Source: CAZMGV01 sp964565925 (GTDB taxonomy: Bacteria > JAGRBM01 > JAHCIT01). From it: a stretch of 64,000 nt of DNA. Under the pieces are notes generated by a model. The model saw only the letters and a list, made by a program, of their open reading frames with translations, was not told the DNA's origin and searched no databases. Made by a program: the position numbers and the translations under genes. The DNA lies in assembly GCA_964565925.1 (NCBI GenBank), contig CAZMGV010000001.1, positions 310,001 to 374,000 of the forward strand, given 5' to 3'. Below, in pieces: positions 44,984 through 53,809 of the stretch (position 1 is its first letter; every line of letters starts with the position of its first letter).

Positions 44984-45397
44984 TCAGAGCGTCAGTGGTA
45001 TGGTGGAAAGGCTGGGAGGTTGCGGCCCGGCCCGTTGAAGGGTCTCCGGCGTTCCCGCAACTAAAGAGAAAGCAGTAAGAGATATTTCCGGAACCACCGC
45101 CAGCGCCTGCCACTGGAACGACAGGACGGGTGGATCGATCTGGACAGAACCCGGCGCGACATTCGGTTTCAACTGGCAGAGTTCCTGCGCGACCGGGCTC
45201 TGGCTGTGCTGCGATTTCGCGCCTTCCTGACGGTGGCAGGCCGGCGTGCCGGAAGTTTCATCGCGGCTGCAGCAGTGTTTTTGGGCGGCCGCCCTGGGAG
45301 CCGACTGGGTCGGGCAGAGATTTGTGCACGCCGAAGCCCACACGCTCACGGGCGTGAAGAACAGGGCGAAAGCCAGTATGGCAGTGCGGCGCATCAT
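44984..45397 (-). CDS. Secreted Cys/His-rich small protein at the head of the cus-like operon
   Basis: The 137-residue protein starts at ATG 45397. A signal peptide (MMRRTAILAFALFFTPVSVWA) precedes a mature N-terminus with six cysteines (24, 28, 42, 43, 54, 74) and histidines at 41, 55 and 64, including C-x3-C, HCC and ACH motifs. The C-terminal half is hydrophobic/Pro-rich with no further cysteine. I do not recognise a named family; small Cys-rich proteins of this kind (DUF2946-like) occur beside copper genes. It is 134 bp upstream of the TolC gene and probably cotranscribed, suggesting a periplasmic metal chaperone or sensor. Confidence 0.7.
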   Translation of the reverse strand: MMRRTAILAFALFFTPVSVWASACTNLCPTQSAPRAAAQKHCCSRDETSGTPACHRQEGAKSQHSQSPVAQELCQLKPNVAPGSVQIDPPVLSFQWQALAVVPEISLTAFSLVAGTPETLQRAGPQPPSLSTIPLTL

Positions 45398-45580
45398 CTG
45401 TGTATATTTTGGCCATCCCCTTTCCGGACGGCAAAGCAGCCACGGCTTACATAATTGTCAGACTTGCAAAGCTCGATCTGCCAATGGCCTGAAAACAGCC
45501 TATCCCGCCCCGGCCCGTCCGTCCCTGACAGTGGTCAGTATCCTGAATAATTACCGCCCGGTAGCAGCAATTGACGGCGT

Positions 45581-48106
45581 TCAGGCGACCCCGCCCAGCT
45601 CGATACGGCCTTTCCAGCGGTCCAGCAGATGCGCCCTGAGGCGACGATGCTGCGGGGCGCCGAGCGACGGATCGCGGCCCAGCAGCGCTTCGGCGGAGCG
45701 GCGGCAGCTCTGGAGCAGTTCGAAATCCTTCACCAGATTGAGCACCCGGAACTCCGGCAGCCCCGACTGGCGCGTGCCGAGGAACTCGCCGGGCCCGCGG
45801 ATCTCGAGATCCGCCTCGGCGATCCGGAACCCGTCGTTGGACTCTTCCAGCACCCGGAGCCGCTTCAGCGCGTCGCCCGAGACTCGCGGCGACGCCGCCA
45901 GGTAGCAGTAGCTCTGGGTGCTTCCCCGCCCGACGCGGCCCCTGAGCTGATGAATCTGGGCGAGGCCGAACCGCTCCGCGTGCTCGATCACCATCACCGA
46001 CGCGTTGGGAATATCGATACCGACCTCGATCACCGTAGTGGAGACGAGCACCTGTGTCTTCTGGGTGCGGAACTGTTCCAGCGCGCGGTCCTTGTCGGCC
46101 GGTTTCATCCGCCCGTGCAGCAGCCCTACCCGGCAGCCCGGCATGTGGTGCTCGGCGATCTCCCTGGCCGCCCGTTCGGCATCCTTGAGATCGATCAACT
46201 CGCTTTCCGTGACGAGCGGATAAACCACATACGCCTGCCGGCCGTCGGCGAGCTGCCTTGCAACGGCGTCCCACAGCTTTTTCTCCTCGCCCGCGCGGAC
46301 GATCTTGGTCGCGATGGGCTTTCGGCCGGGCGGCATCTCGTCCAGCGCGGAAATCGACAGGTCGCCGTATACCGTGAGCGCCAGCGTGCGCGGGATCGGC
46401 GTCGCTGTCATCACCAGCACGTCCGGAGTGAGCCCCTTCTTGAGCAGCGTCTGGCGCTGCTCGACGCCGAACCGGTGCTGCTCGTCGATGATGACGAAAC
46501 CGAGCTTGCCGAATCCCACCTTGTCCTGAATGAGCGCGTGCGTGCCGACGGCGATCATCGGCGTCCCGCGCTGCATCTCGTTGTAGACGCGCGCCGGGAT
46601 GAGCGTCTCGGTGGACAGCTTCTGCGAGCCGGTCAGCAGCGCGATGGGAATGTCGAGCCCCTTCACCAGCTTCGTCATGGTGCGGAAATGCTGCTCGGCA
46701 AGGATTTCCGTGGGCGCCATGAGCGCCACCTGGTACCCGGCGCCGACGGCGATCAGTGCCGCCGCCAGCGCCACGACGGTCTTGCCCGCGCCGACGTCGC
46801 CCTGCATGAGCCGGTTCATCGCCGTGGGTTTGGCGAGGTCCTTGCGGATTTCGGTGAGCACACGCTTTTGCGCGTTTGTGAGCTCGAACGGCAGATTCTT
46901 CAGAAACGGCCCGAGCAGAAGTTCGTTGTCCGGGATGCTCTGCCCCGTCACCGCCTCGGCCTGCTTGCGCCGGATGGCGAGCCCGATCGACAGCATGAAC
47001 GCCTCGTGGACGCGCAACCGTTCGTGGGCCGGCGACGAGCGGTTGATATAGCTGTCGATATCGGCATCTTCGGGCGGGTGATGCATGAGCCGCACCGCCT
47101 CGCCGAGCGGCATCGGCGGGACTTTCAGGTCTTCGACCCCGGACAGGCCATCATCGAGGCCGCCCACACCGGCTTCCAGCGCGTTCGAAATCACCGTCCG
47201 CAGCTGCTTGGGGTGGAGTCCTTCCGTCAGCGGATAGACCGGAATAATTCCCTTGGGCCCTTCCGCCGGTTCGTCGGAAAACTCGAAGTCCGGGTGATGG
47301 AACTCCCGCTGCGTCCGGTAGACGCGGCAGTCGCCGGTGACGCGAACCCGGTCGCCTTCCTTGGCGCGGGCAGCCCGGGTCCGGTCGAACCCCTGGAACC
47401 ATTTGCAGGTGAGTTCCCCGGTGTCGTCGCGGATAACGATCTCGCGCCCCTGGCGGCTGAACTTGCGGGTACCCTTCACCTCCCCTTCGACCACCGCCTG
47501 CATCCCGGCCTCAAGGTCGCGGATCTTGGCGACGTGGCGCAGATCGTCGTACCGGACCGGCAGGTGAAACAGCAGGTCCTCGACGTTGTGGATTTCGAGC
47601 CGCTTGAGCACTTCGGCCAGACGCGGACCGACCCCCTTGATCCATTTCACTTCCGACTTGAGGCGGTCCAGCGGCGCGTGGGGCTTGAGCGGCATGGTCT
47701 TTTGGGGCGCAGCGGGTTTTGCCGGTTTATCTGTATCCGGTTTGTCCGCAACCGGAACCGGGGCGGCGGCCTTTGGCGCGGCCGGTTCTTTCGGCGGCGC
47801 CTCTTTCGGGGGCGGCGCGTCGCGGAACATCCCCGGATTCTGGAGTTCATCGTAGATCCGGCGGATCTCCTCCAGCCGTTCCTTCTTGACGGCAAGCGGC
47901 CGCGTGTCGATCCCGTGCGCAAGCTTGGCGATCTTCCTGAACAGTTCGGCCGGTTCACCGCGGACAGTTCCTGCACCGGTCTCTGCGGCGTTGCCGATGG
48001 CGGTCTCGAGCCCGTGCGCGCGCGCCAGCGACGCGTAGCCGCCCTTCGACACCGATCCGAGCACGGCGCCGAGGATTTCGAGCGGGGTGCGGGTTTTGCC
48101 GGCCAT
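45581..48106 (-). CDS. recG: ATP-dependent DNA helicase RecG
   Basis: The 841-residue helicase reverses stalled replication forks. ATG 48106 (MAGKTRTPLEILG) overlaps the upstream GDPD stop by one base, so the longer in-frame extension is not used. After an Ala/Pro/Lys-rich linker (about 85-145) come the wedge domain (IKGVGPRLAEVLKRL, VEDLLFHLPVRYDD), Walker A GDVGAGKTVVA, DEQH box in IIDEQHRFG, TATPIPRTLAL, and the C-terminal helicase lobe with QIHQLRGRVGRG. The linker is longer than in E. coli RecG (693 residues). Confidence 0.96.
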   Translation of the reverse strand: MAGKTRTPLEILGAVLGSVSKGGYASLARAHGLETAIGNAAETGAGTVRGEPAELFRKIAKLAHGIDTRPLAVKKERLEEIRRIYDELQNPGMFRDAPPPKEAPPKEPAAPKAAAPVPVADKPDTDKPAKPAAPQKTMPLKPHAPLDRLKSEVKWIKGVGPRLAEVLKRLEIHNVEDLLFHLPVRYDDLRHVAKIRDLEAGMQAVVEGEVKGTRKFSRQGREIVIRDDTGELTCKWFQGFDRTRAARAKEGDRVRVTGDCRVYRTQREFHHPDFEFSDEPAEGPKGIIPVYPLTEGLHPKQLRTVISNALEAGVGGLDDGLSGVEDLKVPPMPLGEAVRLMHHPPEDADIDSYINRSSPAHERLRVHEAFMLSIGLAIRRKQAEAVTGQSIPDNELLLGPFLKNLPFELTNAQKRVLTEIRKDLAKPTAMNRLMQGDVGAGKTVVALAAALIAVGAGYQVALMAPTEILAEQHFRTMTKLVKGLDIPIALLTGSQKLSTETLIPARVYNEMQRGTPMIAVGTHALIQDKVGFGKLGFVIIDEQHRFGVEQRQTLLKKGLTPDVLVMTATPIPRTLALTVYGDLSISALDEMPPGRKPIATKIVRAGEEKKLWDAVARQLADGRQAYVVYPLVTESELIDLKDAERAAREIAEHHMPGCRVGLLHGRMKPADKDRALEQFRTQKTQVLVSTTVIEVGIDIPNASVMVIEHAERFGLAQIHQLRGRVGRGSTQSYCYLAASPRVSGDALKRLRVLEESNDGFRIAEADLEIRGPGEFLGTRQSGLPEFRVLNLVKDFELLQSCRRSAEALLGRDPSLGAPQHRRLRAHLLDRWKGRIELGGVA

Positions 48107-48906
48107 CAGGATTTCAGCCCGAGTTCGAGCATCTCGGCCGGAAAGTCGGTGATGATCGAGCGGACGCCGTGGGAGGCCGCCCGCCGGGCATCGGCAGCCT
48201 CGTTGACCGTCCAGGTCCACAGGGACAGGTCGCGGCGGCGGGCTTCCTCGACCAGTTTCTCGTCGATGTCTTCATAAAAGGGAGCGAACGCCTCCGGTTG
48301 CACGAGCGGCAAGGTCCAGCGTTCCCGGACCCAGCGCGGATTGCCGTGATAGAACAGCATGCCGAGCGGCAACGTCCAGCACAGCCTTCGCAGGCGGATC
48401 AGCCGGACCGGATTGAACGAACTGAAAAAGACCTGCTTCATCGCGTCCGCCCGCCGGAGGGCCTCGATCGTTTTCGCCTCCAGCCCGTCGGGCCGCCAGT
48501 CGCGGCCCTTCAGTTCCACGTCGATCAGCAGGTTGTGACCGAGCGTCTCGATCACTTCTTCAAGGGTGGGAATAATGGCGTTGGACAGCGGCGGCTTGGC
48601 GCCCTTCGGCAGGTCCTTCGACTTCGGCTGCCGCACTCTCAGTTCGCGCAGTTCCCGAAGGGTCTTGTCCTTCACCCAGCCAGTTCCGTCGGTCAGGTTA
48701 TCAAGGTCGTAGTCGTGGAACACGACGACTTCGCCGCTCTTGCAGACCTGGACGTCCAGTTCGACGCCGTGGGCCTTCACCTCGCGAGCATAGGCGAACG
48801 CCTCGACCGTATTTTCCGGACGGACCCCCCGCGCGCCCCGGTGCCCGAGTATCAGCACAGGGTCGCCCGGACGGGGCGCAGGGAGAAGTTCCGAAATACT
48901 GATCAT
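48106..48906 (-). CDS. Glycerophosphodiester phosphodiesterase
   Basis: The 266-residue protein hydrolyses glycerophosphodiesters to glycerol 3-phosphate and an alcohol. GDPD signatures: GHRGARGVRPENT (about 21-33), the metal ligands in VELDVQVC and the catalytic HDYDLDNLTDG, plus LIDVELKG and the terminal SIITDFP. No signal peptide, so it is cytosolic. Its stop overlaps the recG start by one base. A divergent TetR-type system starts 180 bp away. Confidence 0.93.
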   Translation of the reverse strand: MISISELLPAPRPGDPVLILGHRGARGVRPENTVEAFAYAREVKAHGVELDVQVCKSGEVVVFHDYDLDNLTDGTGWVKDKTLRELRELRVRQPKSKDLPKGAKPPLSNAIIPTLEEVIETLGHNLLIDVELKGRDWRPDGLEAKTIEALRRADAMKQVFFSSFNPVRLIRLRRLCWTLPLGMLFYHGNPRWVRERWTLPLVQPEAFAPFYEDIDEKLVEEARRRDLSLWTWTVNEAADARRAASHGVRSIITDFPAEMLELGLKS

Positions 48907-48990
48907 ACGGATTGAACCTTAATTGCCGGATCACGGCCGGGGCAATTTAGGCCCTGAACGCACCTTTATATAAGGTCAGATTGACAGAGA

Positions 48991-49017
48991 TTGACGTCCG
49001 GCGCGTCGCGTTATAGC
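48991..49017 (+). promoter_or_regulatory. Candidate promoter of the TetR-TolC-MFP-ABC operon
   Basis: TTGACG (48991-48996) and TATAGC (49012-49017) are only 15 bp apart, shorter than ideal. A second TTGAC (from 48981) precedes it as a direct repeat (GATTGACA...GATTGACG). The 18-bp palindrome lies just downstream. Confidence 0.35.
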
Positions 49018-49030
49018 GTCTGGCCAGTGG

Positions 49031-49048
49031 AATGACCGGTCGGTCATT
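49031..49048. promoter_or_regulatory. TetR-type operator upstream of its own gene
   Basis: AATGACCGGTCGGTCATT is an 18-bp palindrome with perfect 8-bp arms (AATGACCG/CGGTCATT), the TGACCGnnCGGTCA form common at TetR/AcrR family operators. It lies 39 bp before the start codon and just downstream of the candidate promoter, a good position for autorepression. A partial second site (TGAC...GTCA) follows at 49053-49066. Confidence 0.7.
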
Positions 49049-49086
49049 GTAGTGACACAAGGGTCATTTTCGAGGTCCCCAGCCGA

Positions 49087-49764
49087 ATGCCCCCAAAGAC
49101 TCCCCCCACGCGAACTGCGGACCCCGCGCCACCCGAGACCCGGCCCACCAAGGCCGACGTCATCAAGGAGTTCCGCGAGAAGGAGATCATCGAAGCCGCC
49201 CGCCGGGTGTTCACCCGCGAAGGGTTCAAGAAGGCGTCGATGGAGAAGATCGCCGAAGAGGCCGGCCTCGCCAAAGGGACCGTCTATCTCTACTTCCCTA
49301 ATAAGGATCAGCTCGTGGCGGCCACCCTCGAAGCGGGAGCCGACCAGTTTTTCGGCCGCGCCCGGGAAGAAAGTTCCACGGGCGGGGACCCCGCCGAGCG
49401 GATCCGGACGCTGATCCGCTCGATGATCGAGCACGCGGAAGAGGAGCGGGATTTCCAGCGCGCACTGTTTATCGAACTGAACGAATGGCTGTTCGACGCC
49501 TCCCGCCTGACCATGGTCCAGCGGCTGATCGCGCGGCACGAGGAGTTTATCTCCTATATCGCCGGGATCATCTCCGAAGGCATCGCCGCCGGAACGTTCG
49601 ACACCCCCGATCCGCGCCGCGCTGCCGGACACCTGTACCACCTGCTCGGCGGCGCGTTCCGCGAACGGCTGATCGGCCTCAACGTCGTTCCCATTCCCGA
49701 TGCCATCCGGGAAGTATCCGACTTTTATCTTCAGGCGCTGACCCCCAAAGGAAACCGCACATGA
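49087..49764 (+). CDS. TetR/AcrR-family regulator of the adjacent efflux operon
   Basis: The 225-residue protein has a Pro/Thr-rich tail (1-25), then the TetR helix-turn-helix (about 30-77: IIEAARRVFTREGFKKASMEKIAEEAGLAKGTVYLYFPNKDQL) and a ligand-binding helical domain. The operator palindrome upstream and the overlap (ATGA) with the TolC gene indicate it controls its own operon, responding to a pump substrate. Confidence 0.93.
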   Translation: MPPKTPPTRTADPAPPETRPTKADVIKEFREKEIIEAARRVFTREGFKKASMEKIAEEAGLAKGTVYLYFPNKDQLVAATLEAGADQFFGRAREESSTGGDPAERIRTLIRSMIEHAEEERDFQRALFIELNEWLFDASRLTMVQRLIARHEEFISYIAGIISEGIAAGTFDTPDPRRAAGHLYHLLGGAFRERLIGLNVVPIPDAIREVSDFYLQALTPKGNRT

Positions 49765-51431
49765 AAATGGAAATGAAAAAAACCGCTCTTCTGTTCGCCG
49801 CCCTGCTGCTGACGGCCCGGTCCGCCCATGCGCAGGACAGCGCCGCTACGCAACCCGCAGCGCCGGCCGAGGCGCCCCCCGCAGCAGCCGCAGCGGCACC
49901 GGGCGAAGCGCTCGTCTCGGCCGGAACGTCAAAGCCGCTCACGCTGAAGGAAGCGGTGCAGATGGCGCTCGACAACGCCGAGGAGATCCAGATCGTGCGG
50001 ATCGACTACCGCAAGGCGATCCAGAATGCCCGGGACCAGATGGGTATCTTCGATCCGCTGCTGGGGATCAGTTACCTGTATACGAACACGAAGACGATTT
50101 CGCCCAGTGCGTTCAATCCGAATCCCATCATCGCGACGACCGATCACAACCTGACTGTCGATGTCAGCGGCCTCATTCCTACCGGCGCTACTTATGATAT
50201 TTCGCTGGCGAACGACCGGCTCCGCAATCCGAGTCCGATGAACTCCTACAATCCCGTCTACAACACGAAGCTGACCGGCACCCTGAAGCAGCCGCTCCTC
50301 AAGAACCTGGGTCCGGGAGTGACGCTGACGCAGCTCAGGATCAGCCGGGCGCTCGAAAACGCCCGCAAGGCAGACCTGCTCCAGAAGACCCAGCAGATGG
50401 CGTTTAACGTGATCCAGGCCTACTGGGGCCTGTTTTTCCGCGAAAAGGATCTGGAGGCAAAGCGGGATTCGCTGAAAGCGGCCGAGGATCTCGTCCGGGT
50501 CGCCGACAACCGCGTGCGCGTGAAGGTGGACCCGCCGATCAACCTGACCCAGGCCAAAGCGGGCGCCGAAAGCCGCCGGGGCGATGTCATTATCGCCGAG
50601 GAACAGGTCGAGATCGCCCGTGACAACCTGCGCAAGCTGCTCACGCTGGTGGCCCCGGACAAGGACCTGACCGAGCCCGCCCGCTTCGAACCGGCCGACC
50701 AGCCGTCATTCGAGCCGTTCGATCCGCCCTACCGGGCCAGCGTGACGACCGCCATCGAAAAGAGGCCGGAGTTCGTTACCGCCCGGATCAACAAGGAAAA
50801 CGCCGAACGGCTGGCCGACACCGCCAGCAACGGCCGGCTGCCGGAACTCAATGCCAATCTGACGGGCGGAATGGCCGGTATCGCGGGAAAAGTGAACCCC
50901 AGCCGGATCTGCCTGAGCGGCCCCTGCCCCCCCGGCACGCCCGCCAATCTGAAACCTTACGTCGGCGGCCTGGGTTCCGCCTACGGCACCATGCTCGGAC
51001 TGGACGGCCCGTTCTTCGCTCTCGGCGCCGAGTTCAAGACGCCCATCCCGAACCAGAAGAACCGGGCGGCCTACGCCAGGGCACAACTCGACGCCGAAAA
51101 CGCAGACATCATGATCCGGCAGCTTGAGGAGTCGGTCTTTATGGACGTCCGCAGGTCGATCCGCTCCCTCCAGACCGGCCTGCAGCGGATCAAGTCGACG
51201 GGGTCCAACGTGCAACTGGCCGAGGAAAACGTCGCCGCTGAACGCCGCCGGTACGAGGTGGGCCTCTCGACCAGTTGGGACCTGCTCGAACGGGAGAAGG
51301 AACTCACCTCCGCCAAGGCGAACTACTACCAGGCGCTGACCGACTACAACACCGCCCGCGCCTCCTACGAACTGGCGACGGGAAATATCCTGAATTTCGT
51401 CGGTATCGACGTCGTGGAGGAAGGCAACTGA
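49761..51431 (+). CDS. TolC-family outer-membrane efflux protein
   Basis: From ATG 49761 (AAAGGA eight bases upstream) the protein has 556 residues: signal peptide (MKMEMKKTALLFAALLLTARSAHA), an Ala/Pro-rich linker, then two TolC repeats (TLKEAVQMALDNAEEIQIVR; KAGAESRRGDVIIAEEQVEIARDNLR; AYARAQLDAENADIMIRQLEESVFMDVRRS). It overlaps tetR by 4 bp and the membrane-fusion gene by 1 bp. A central insertion with SRICLSGPCPPGTP has two cysteines that may form a disulfide. Confidence 0.9.
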   Translation: MKMEMKKTALLFAALLLTARSAHAQDSAATQPAAPAEAPPAAAAAAPGEALVSAGTSKPLTLKEAVQMALDNAEEIQIVRIDYRKAIQNARDQMGIFDPLLGISYLYTNTKTISPSAFNPNPIIATTDHNLTVDVSGLIPTGATYDISLANDRLRNPSPMNSYNPVYNTKLTGTLKQPLLKNLGPGVTLTQLRISRALENARKADLLQKTQQMAFNVIQAYWGLFFREKDLEAKRDSLKAAEDLVRVADNRVRVKVDPPINLTQAKAGAESRRGDVIIAEEQVEIARDNLRKLLTLVAPDKDLTEPARFEPADQPSFEPFDPPYRASVTTAIEKRPEFVTARINKENAERLADTASNGRLPELNANLTGGMAGIAGKVNPSRICLSGPCPPGTPANLKPYVGGLGSAYGTMLGLDGPFFALGAEFKTPIPNQKNRAAYARAQLDAENADIMIRQLEESVFMDVRRSIRSLQTGLQRIKSTGSNVQLAEENVAAERRRYEVGLSTSWDLLEREKELTSAKANYYQALTDYNTARASYELATGNILNFVGIDVVEEGN

Positions 51432-52594
51432 TGCCGCTCAACCTGACCGTCAACCAGAAGCGCTGGGCCATCGTCGGCGGAGTGTTTGCGGCGCTCGTCG
51501 TGGCGGGCGCCATCGGCGCCCGCAAGAAGCCGCTCGACGTCAAGACCGTCGGCGTGACGAAGGGGCTGGTGGAGCGCACCGTTTCGTCGACCTCCAGCGG
51601 AACGGTCATGGCCAAGCAGGCGGCGGACCTCAAGAGCGAGATCACCGCACGGATCGAGCGTCACGAAGCCAAGGAAGGCGACAGGGTGAAAGCCGGCCAG
51701 CCGGTCGTGACGCTGGATACGGCCAGCCTCAAGGCGGCGCTGTCGCTCAATCAGGCTTCCCACGCGGCCCAGAAGGCGCGCATCGAACAGGCGAAGGCGA
51801 AACTCACCAACGCCAAGCAGGATTACGAGCGGACCTCCAACCTGTTCAAGGAAAACATCGTCTCGGAGGACAAGCTGCAGGCGTCGCAGACCGCCTTCGA
51901 AGTCGCCCAGGGTGAACTTTCCGCTGCCAAAGCGGCGCTTGAGCAGACCGCCGCCCAGATCCAGATGGATCAGGTGAACCTGTCCAAGGCGACGGTGCGG
52001 GCCCCCTTCGACGGGGTGGTTACGAACCTGGACCTGGATCCCGGCGAAACCGCCGTCGTCGGGACGCGCCTCGCGCGCATCGTCAACAACGACGACATTT
52101 ACGTGGAAGCCCCCGTGGACGAGGCGGATCTGGGCCTCCTCCATAACGATCAGGACGTCCGTGTCAGCTTCGACGCCTACCCGAAAGAGTCGTTCAACGG
52201 GAAGCTGACCTACATCTCGCCCATCGTCTCGAAGGACTCCAACGCCGTCCGGACGGTGAACGTCCGGGTCACGCTGCCCAACACCTCGGCCCGGTTCCGG
52301 GACGGCATGTCGGCCGACCTCGAAATCATCGTCGAAAAACTGGACGCGGTTCCGTATGTACCGACCCAGTCGGTGATCAACACCGCCGACGAATCGTACG
52401 TCTACGTGGTTCGTGAGGGGAAAATTTCCAAACAGGTCGTGAAGGCCGGTATCTCCAACTGGGACCGCACCGAGATCAAGACCGGGCTGTCGGACTCGGA
52501 CCATGTGGTCCACACCGTCGACAAGCAGGAGATCTCCGAAGGACGGCGCGTGAAAGAGGAGTTCGCGGGTGATTCAGGCCACGCAGCTCGTTAA
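51431..52594 (+). CDS. Membrane-fusion protein, MacA/HlyD family
   Basis: From ATG 51431 (TGATG overlap with TolC) the protein has 387 residues: an anchor helix (about 11-30, WAIVGGVFAALVVAGAIGA), lipoyl half (ARIERHEAKEGDRVKAGQPV), a coiled-coil hairpin (NAKQDYERTSNLFKENIVSEDKL), the second lipoyl half (KATVRAPFDGVVTNLDLDPG) and beta-barrel/MP domains. MacA-type adaptors pair with an ABC ATPase and permease. The next gene, overlapping by 26 bp, is the ATPase. Confidence 0.9.
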   Translation: MPLNLTVNQKRWAIVGGVFAALVVAGAIGARKKPLDVKTVGVTKGLVERTVSSTSSGTVMAKQAADLKSEITARIERHEAKEGDRVKAGQPVVTLDTASLKAALSLNQASHAAQKARIEQAKAKLTNAKQDYERTSNLFKENIVSEDKLQASQTAFEVAQGELSAAKAALEQTAAQIQMDQVNLSKATVRAPFDGVVTNLDLDPGETAVVGTRLARIVNNDDIYVEAPVDEADLGLLHNDQDVRVSFDAYPKESFNGKLTYISPIVSKDSNAVRTVNVRVTLPNTSARFRDGMSADLEIIVEKLDAVPYVPTQSVINTADESYVYVVREGKISKQVVKAGISNWDRTEIKTGLSDSDHVVHTVDKQEISEGRRVKEEFAGDSGHAAR

Positions 52595-53267
52595 GCGCTA
52601 CCAGATGGGCGAGGAGATCCTCGAAGCCCTCAAGGGTGTCGATCTCAGCATCCAGCGCGGCGAGTATGTCGCCATCATCGGCCCCTCGGGCTCGGGCAAA
52701 TCCACCCTGATGAACATCATCGGGTGTCTCGACTCCCCGACGTCTGGGACCTACGTCCTCGAAGGGCACCAGGTGTCAGGCATGTCGGATGCGGCGCTGG
52801 CCCGGCTCCGGAACGAGAAAATCGGCTTCGTCTTCCAGTCGTTCAACCTCCTGCCCCGCTTCTCGGCACTGAAAAACGTAGAGCTGCCGCTCATCTATTC
52901 CGGTATTTCGCCTGAAGACCGCGTCCGTATGGCCAAAGAGGCGCTCACAAAGGTCGGCCTCAGCGACCGGATGCATCACAAGCCCAACGAGCTGTCGGGC
53001 GGGCAGCGGCAGCGCGTGGCAATCGCCCGCGCCATCGTGAACCGCCCGGCCATCCTGTTCGCCGACGAACCCACCGGTGCGCTGGACACCAAAACCGGCG
53101 ACGAAATCATCAAGCTGTTCGAGGAGCTGAACACCCAGCTCGGCACGACCCTGATCGTCGTCACCCATGACCCCGATATCGCCAGTCAGGCGCGGCGTGT
53201 CGTGCGGATCGTGGACGGCAAGATTCTTTCCGACGAGCGGCTGCGCCCGGAACCGGCTCGCGCCTGA
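52569..53267 (+). CDS. ABC transporter ATP-binding protein, MacB/LolD type
   Basis: The 232-residue ATPase starts at GTG 52569 inside the membrane-fusion gene. It has Walker A GPSGSGKST (about 38-46), Q-loop FQSFNLLPR, signature LSGGQRQRVAIAR, Walker B ILFADEPTGALD and H-loop VVTHD. The sequence class is MacB/LolD/FtsE-like, whose partner is an FtsX-type four-helix permease. No such permease follows; the next gene encodes a soluble 122-residue protein, so the partner must be elsewhere or replaced. Confidence 0.94.
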   Translation: MIQATQLVKRYQMGEEILEALKGVDLSIQRGEYVAIIGPSGSGKSTLMNIIGCLDSPTSGTYVLEGHQVSGMSDAALARLRNEKIGFVFQSFNLLPRFSALKNVELPLIYSGISPEDRVRMAKEALTKVGLSDRMHHKPNELSGGQRQRVAIARAIVNRPAILFADEPTGALDTKTGDEIIKLFEELNTQLGTTLIVVTHDPDIASQARRVVRIVDGKILSDERLRPEPARA

Positions 53268-53364
53268 TTTCCCTCACACCCGGCCATCGGTTACACATCG
53301 GTCCTGACATCATCACTACCGGCTGATCCCGCGGAACCCCGGGTCCCGGCGAAAGGTTTTCAAT

Positions 53365-53733
53365 ATGTATCTGGATGACATGACGCGCGAACAGTTCAAG
53401 GACCTGCTCCGCGAGGCTTTTCTGGAATCGAGCGAGACCCGTCCGATCCGCCTGGCCAAGAAGTGGGACGGCGGCAACATCATCATCAAGCCGGCCAATC
53501 CCGAGCAGCAGTCCAAGGAGATCCCGGTCGATGTCTTCTTTCACAAGATCGTGATGGTCCGCGACCGCCTGCGGGTGCTGGAACAGAGAATCAATGCGCA
53601 CCCGAGCCTGTCGGACTCCGAGAAAGTCGAAATGCAGCAGTACGTGACCCGGATTTACGGGTCGCTCACGACGTTCAACGTGCTGTTCGCCGACGAGGTG
53701 GACCGCTTCAAGGGCGAAGGCGGCAAGGAATAG
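53365..53733 (+). CDS. Conserved-looking hypothetical protein at the end of the efflux operon
   Basis: The 122-residue protein starts at ATG 53365 behind AAAGG. It is soluble, with a mixed charged N-terminus (YLDDMTREQFKDLLREAFLE), a WDGGNIIIKPAN segment and a predicted helical C-terminus (FFHKIVMVRDRLRVLEQRI). No signal peptide. I do not recognise a family. It is 97 bp after the ABC ATPase, and a strong terminator follows it, so it probably belongs to the same transcript. Confidence 0.75.
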   Translation: MYLDDMTREQFKDLLREAFLESSETRPIRLAKKWDGGNIIIKPANPEQQSKEIPVDVFFHKIVMVRDRLRVLEQRINAHPSLSDSEKVEMQQYVTRIYGSLTTFNVLFADEVDRFKGEGGKE

Positions 53734-53755
53734 CCCTTACGCCATCCCTCAAACG

Positions 53756-53783
53756 AATCGGGGCGCCGCATGGCGCCCCGATT
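53756..53783. terminator. Terminator hairpin between convergent genes
   Basis: A perfect 12-bp stem AATCGGGGCGCC/GGCGCCCCGATT with a GCAT tetraloop lies between the 53365 gene (+) and the lipoprotein gene (-). The T-run is short on both strands, but the stem is strong and correctly placed for bidirectional termination. Confidence 0.75.
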
Positions 53784-53809
53784 TGGTTATGAACGAGAAG
53801 AAATCAGGT

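Noticed and set aside
45552..45563. Terminator TACCG-N2-CGGTA after recG
   Set aside because: Only five base pairs with a two-base loop; not a credible hairpin.
45629..48277. An 882-residue plus-strand frame opposite recG
   Set aside because: A shadow of recG and the GDPD gene; its translation is Arg/His/Leu-rich with no domain.
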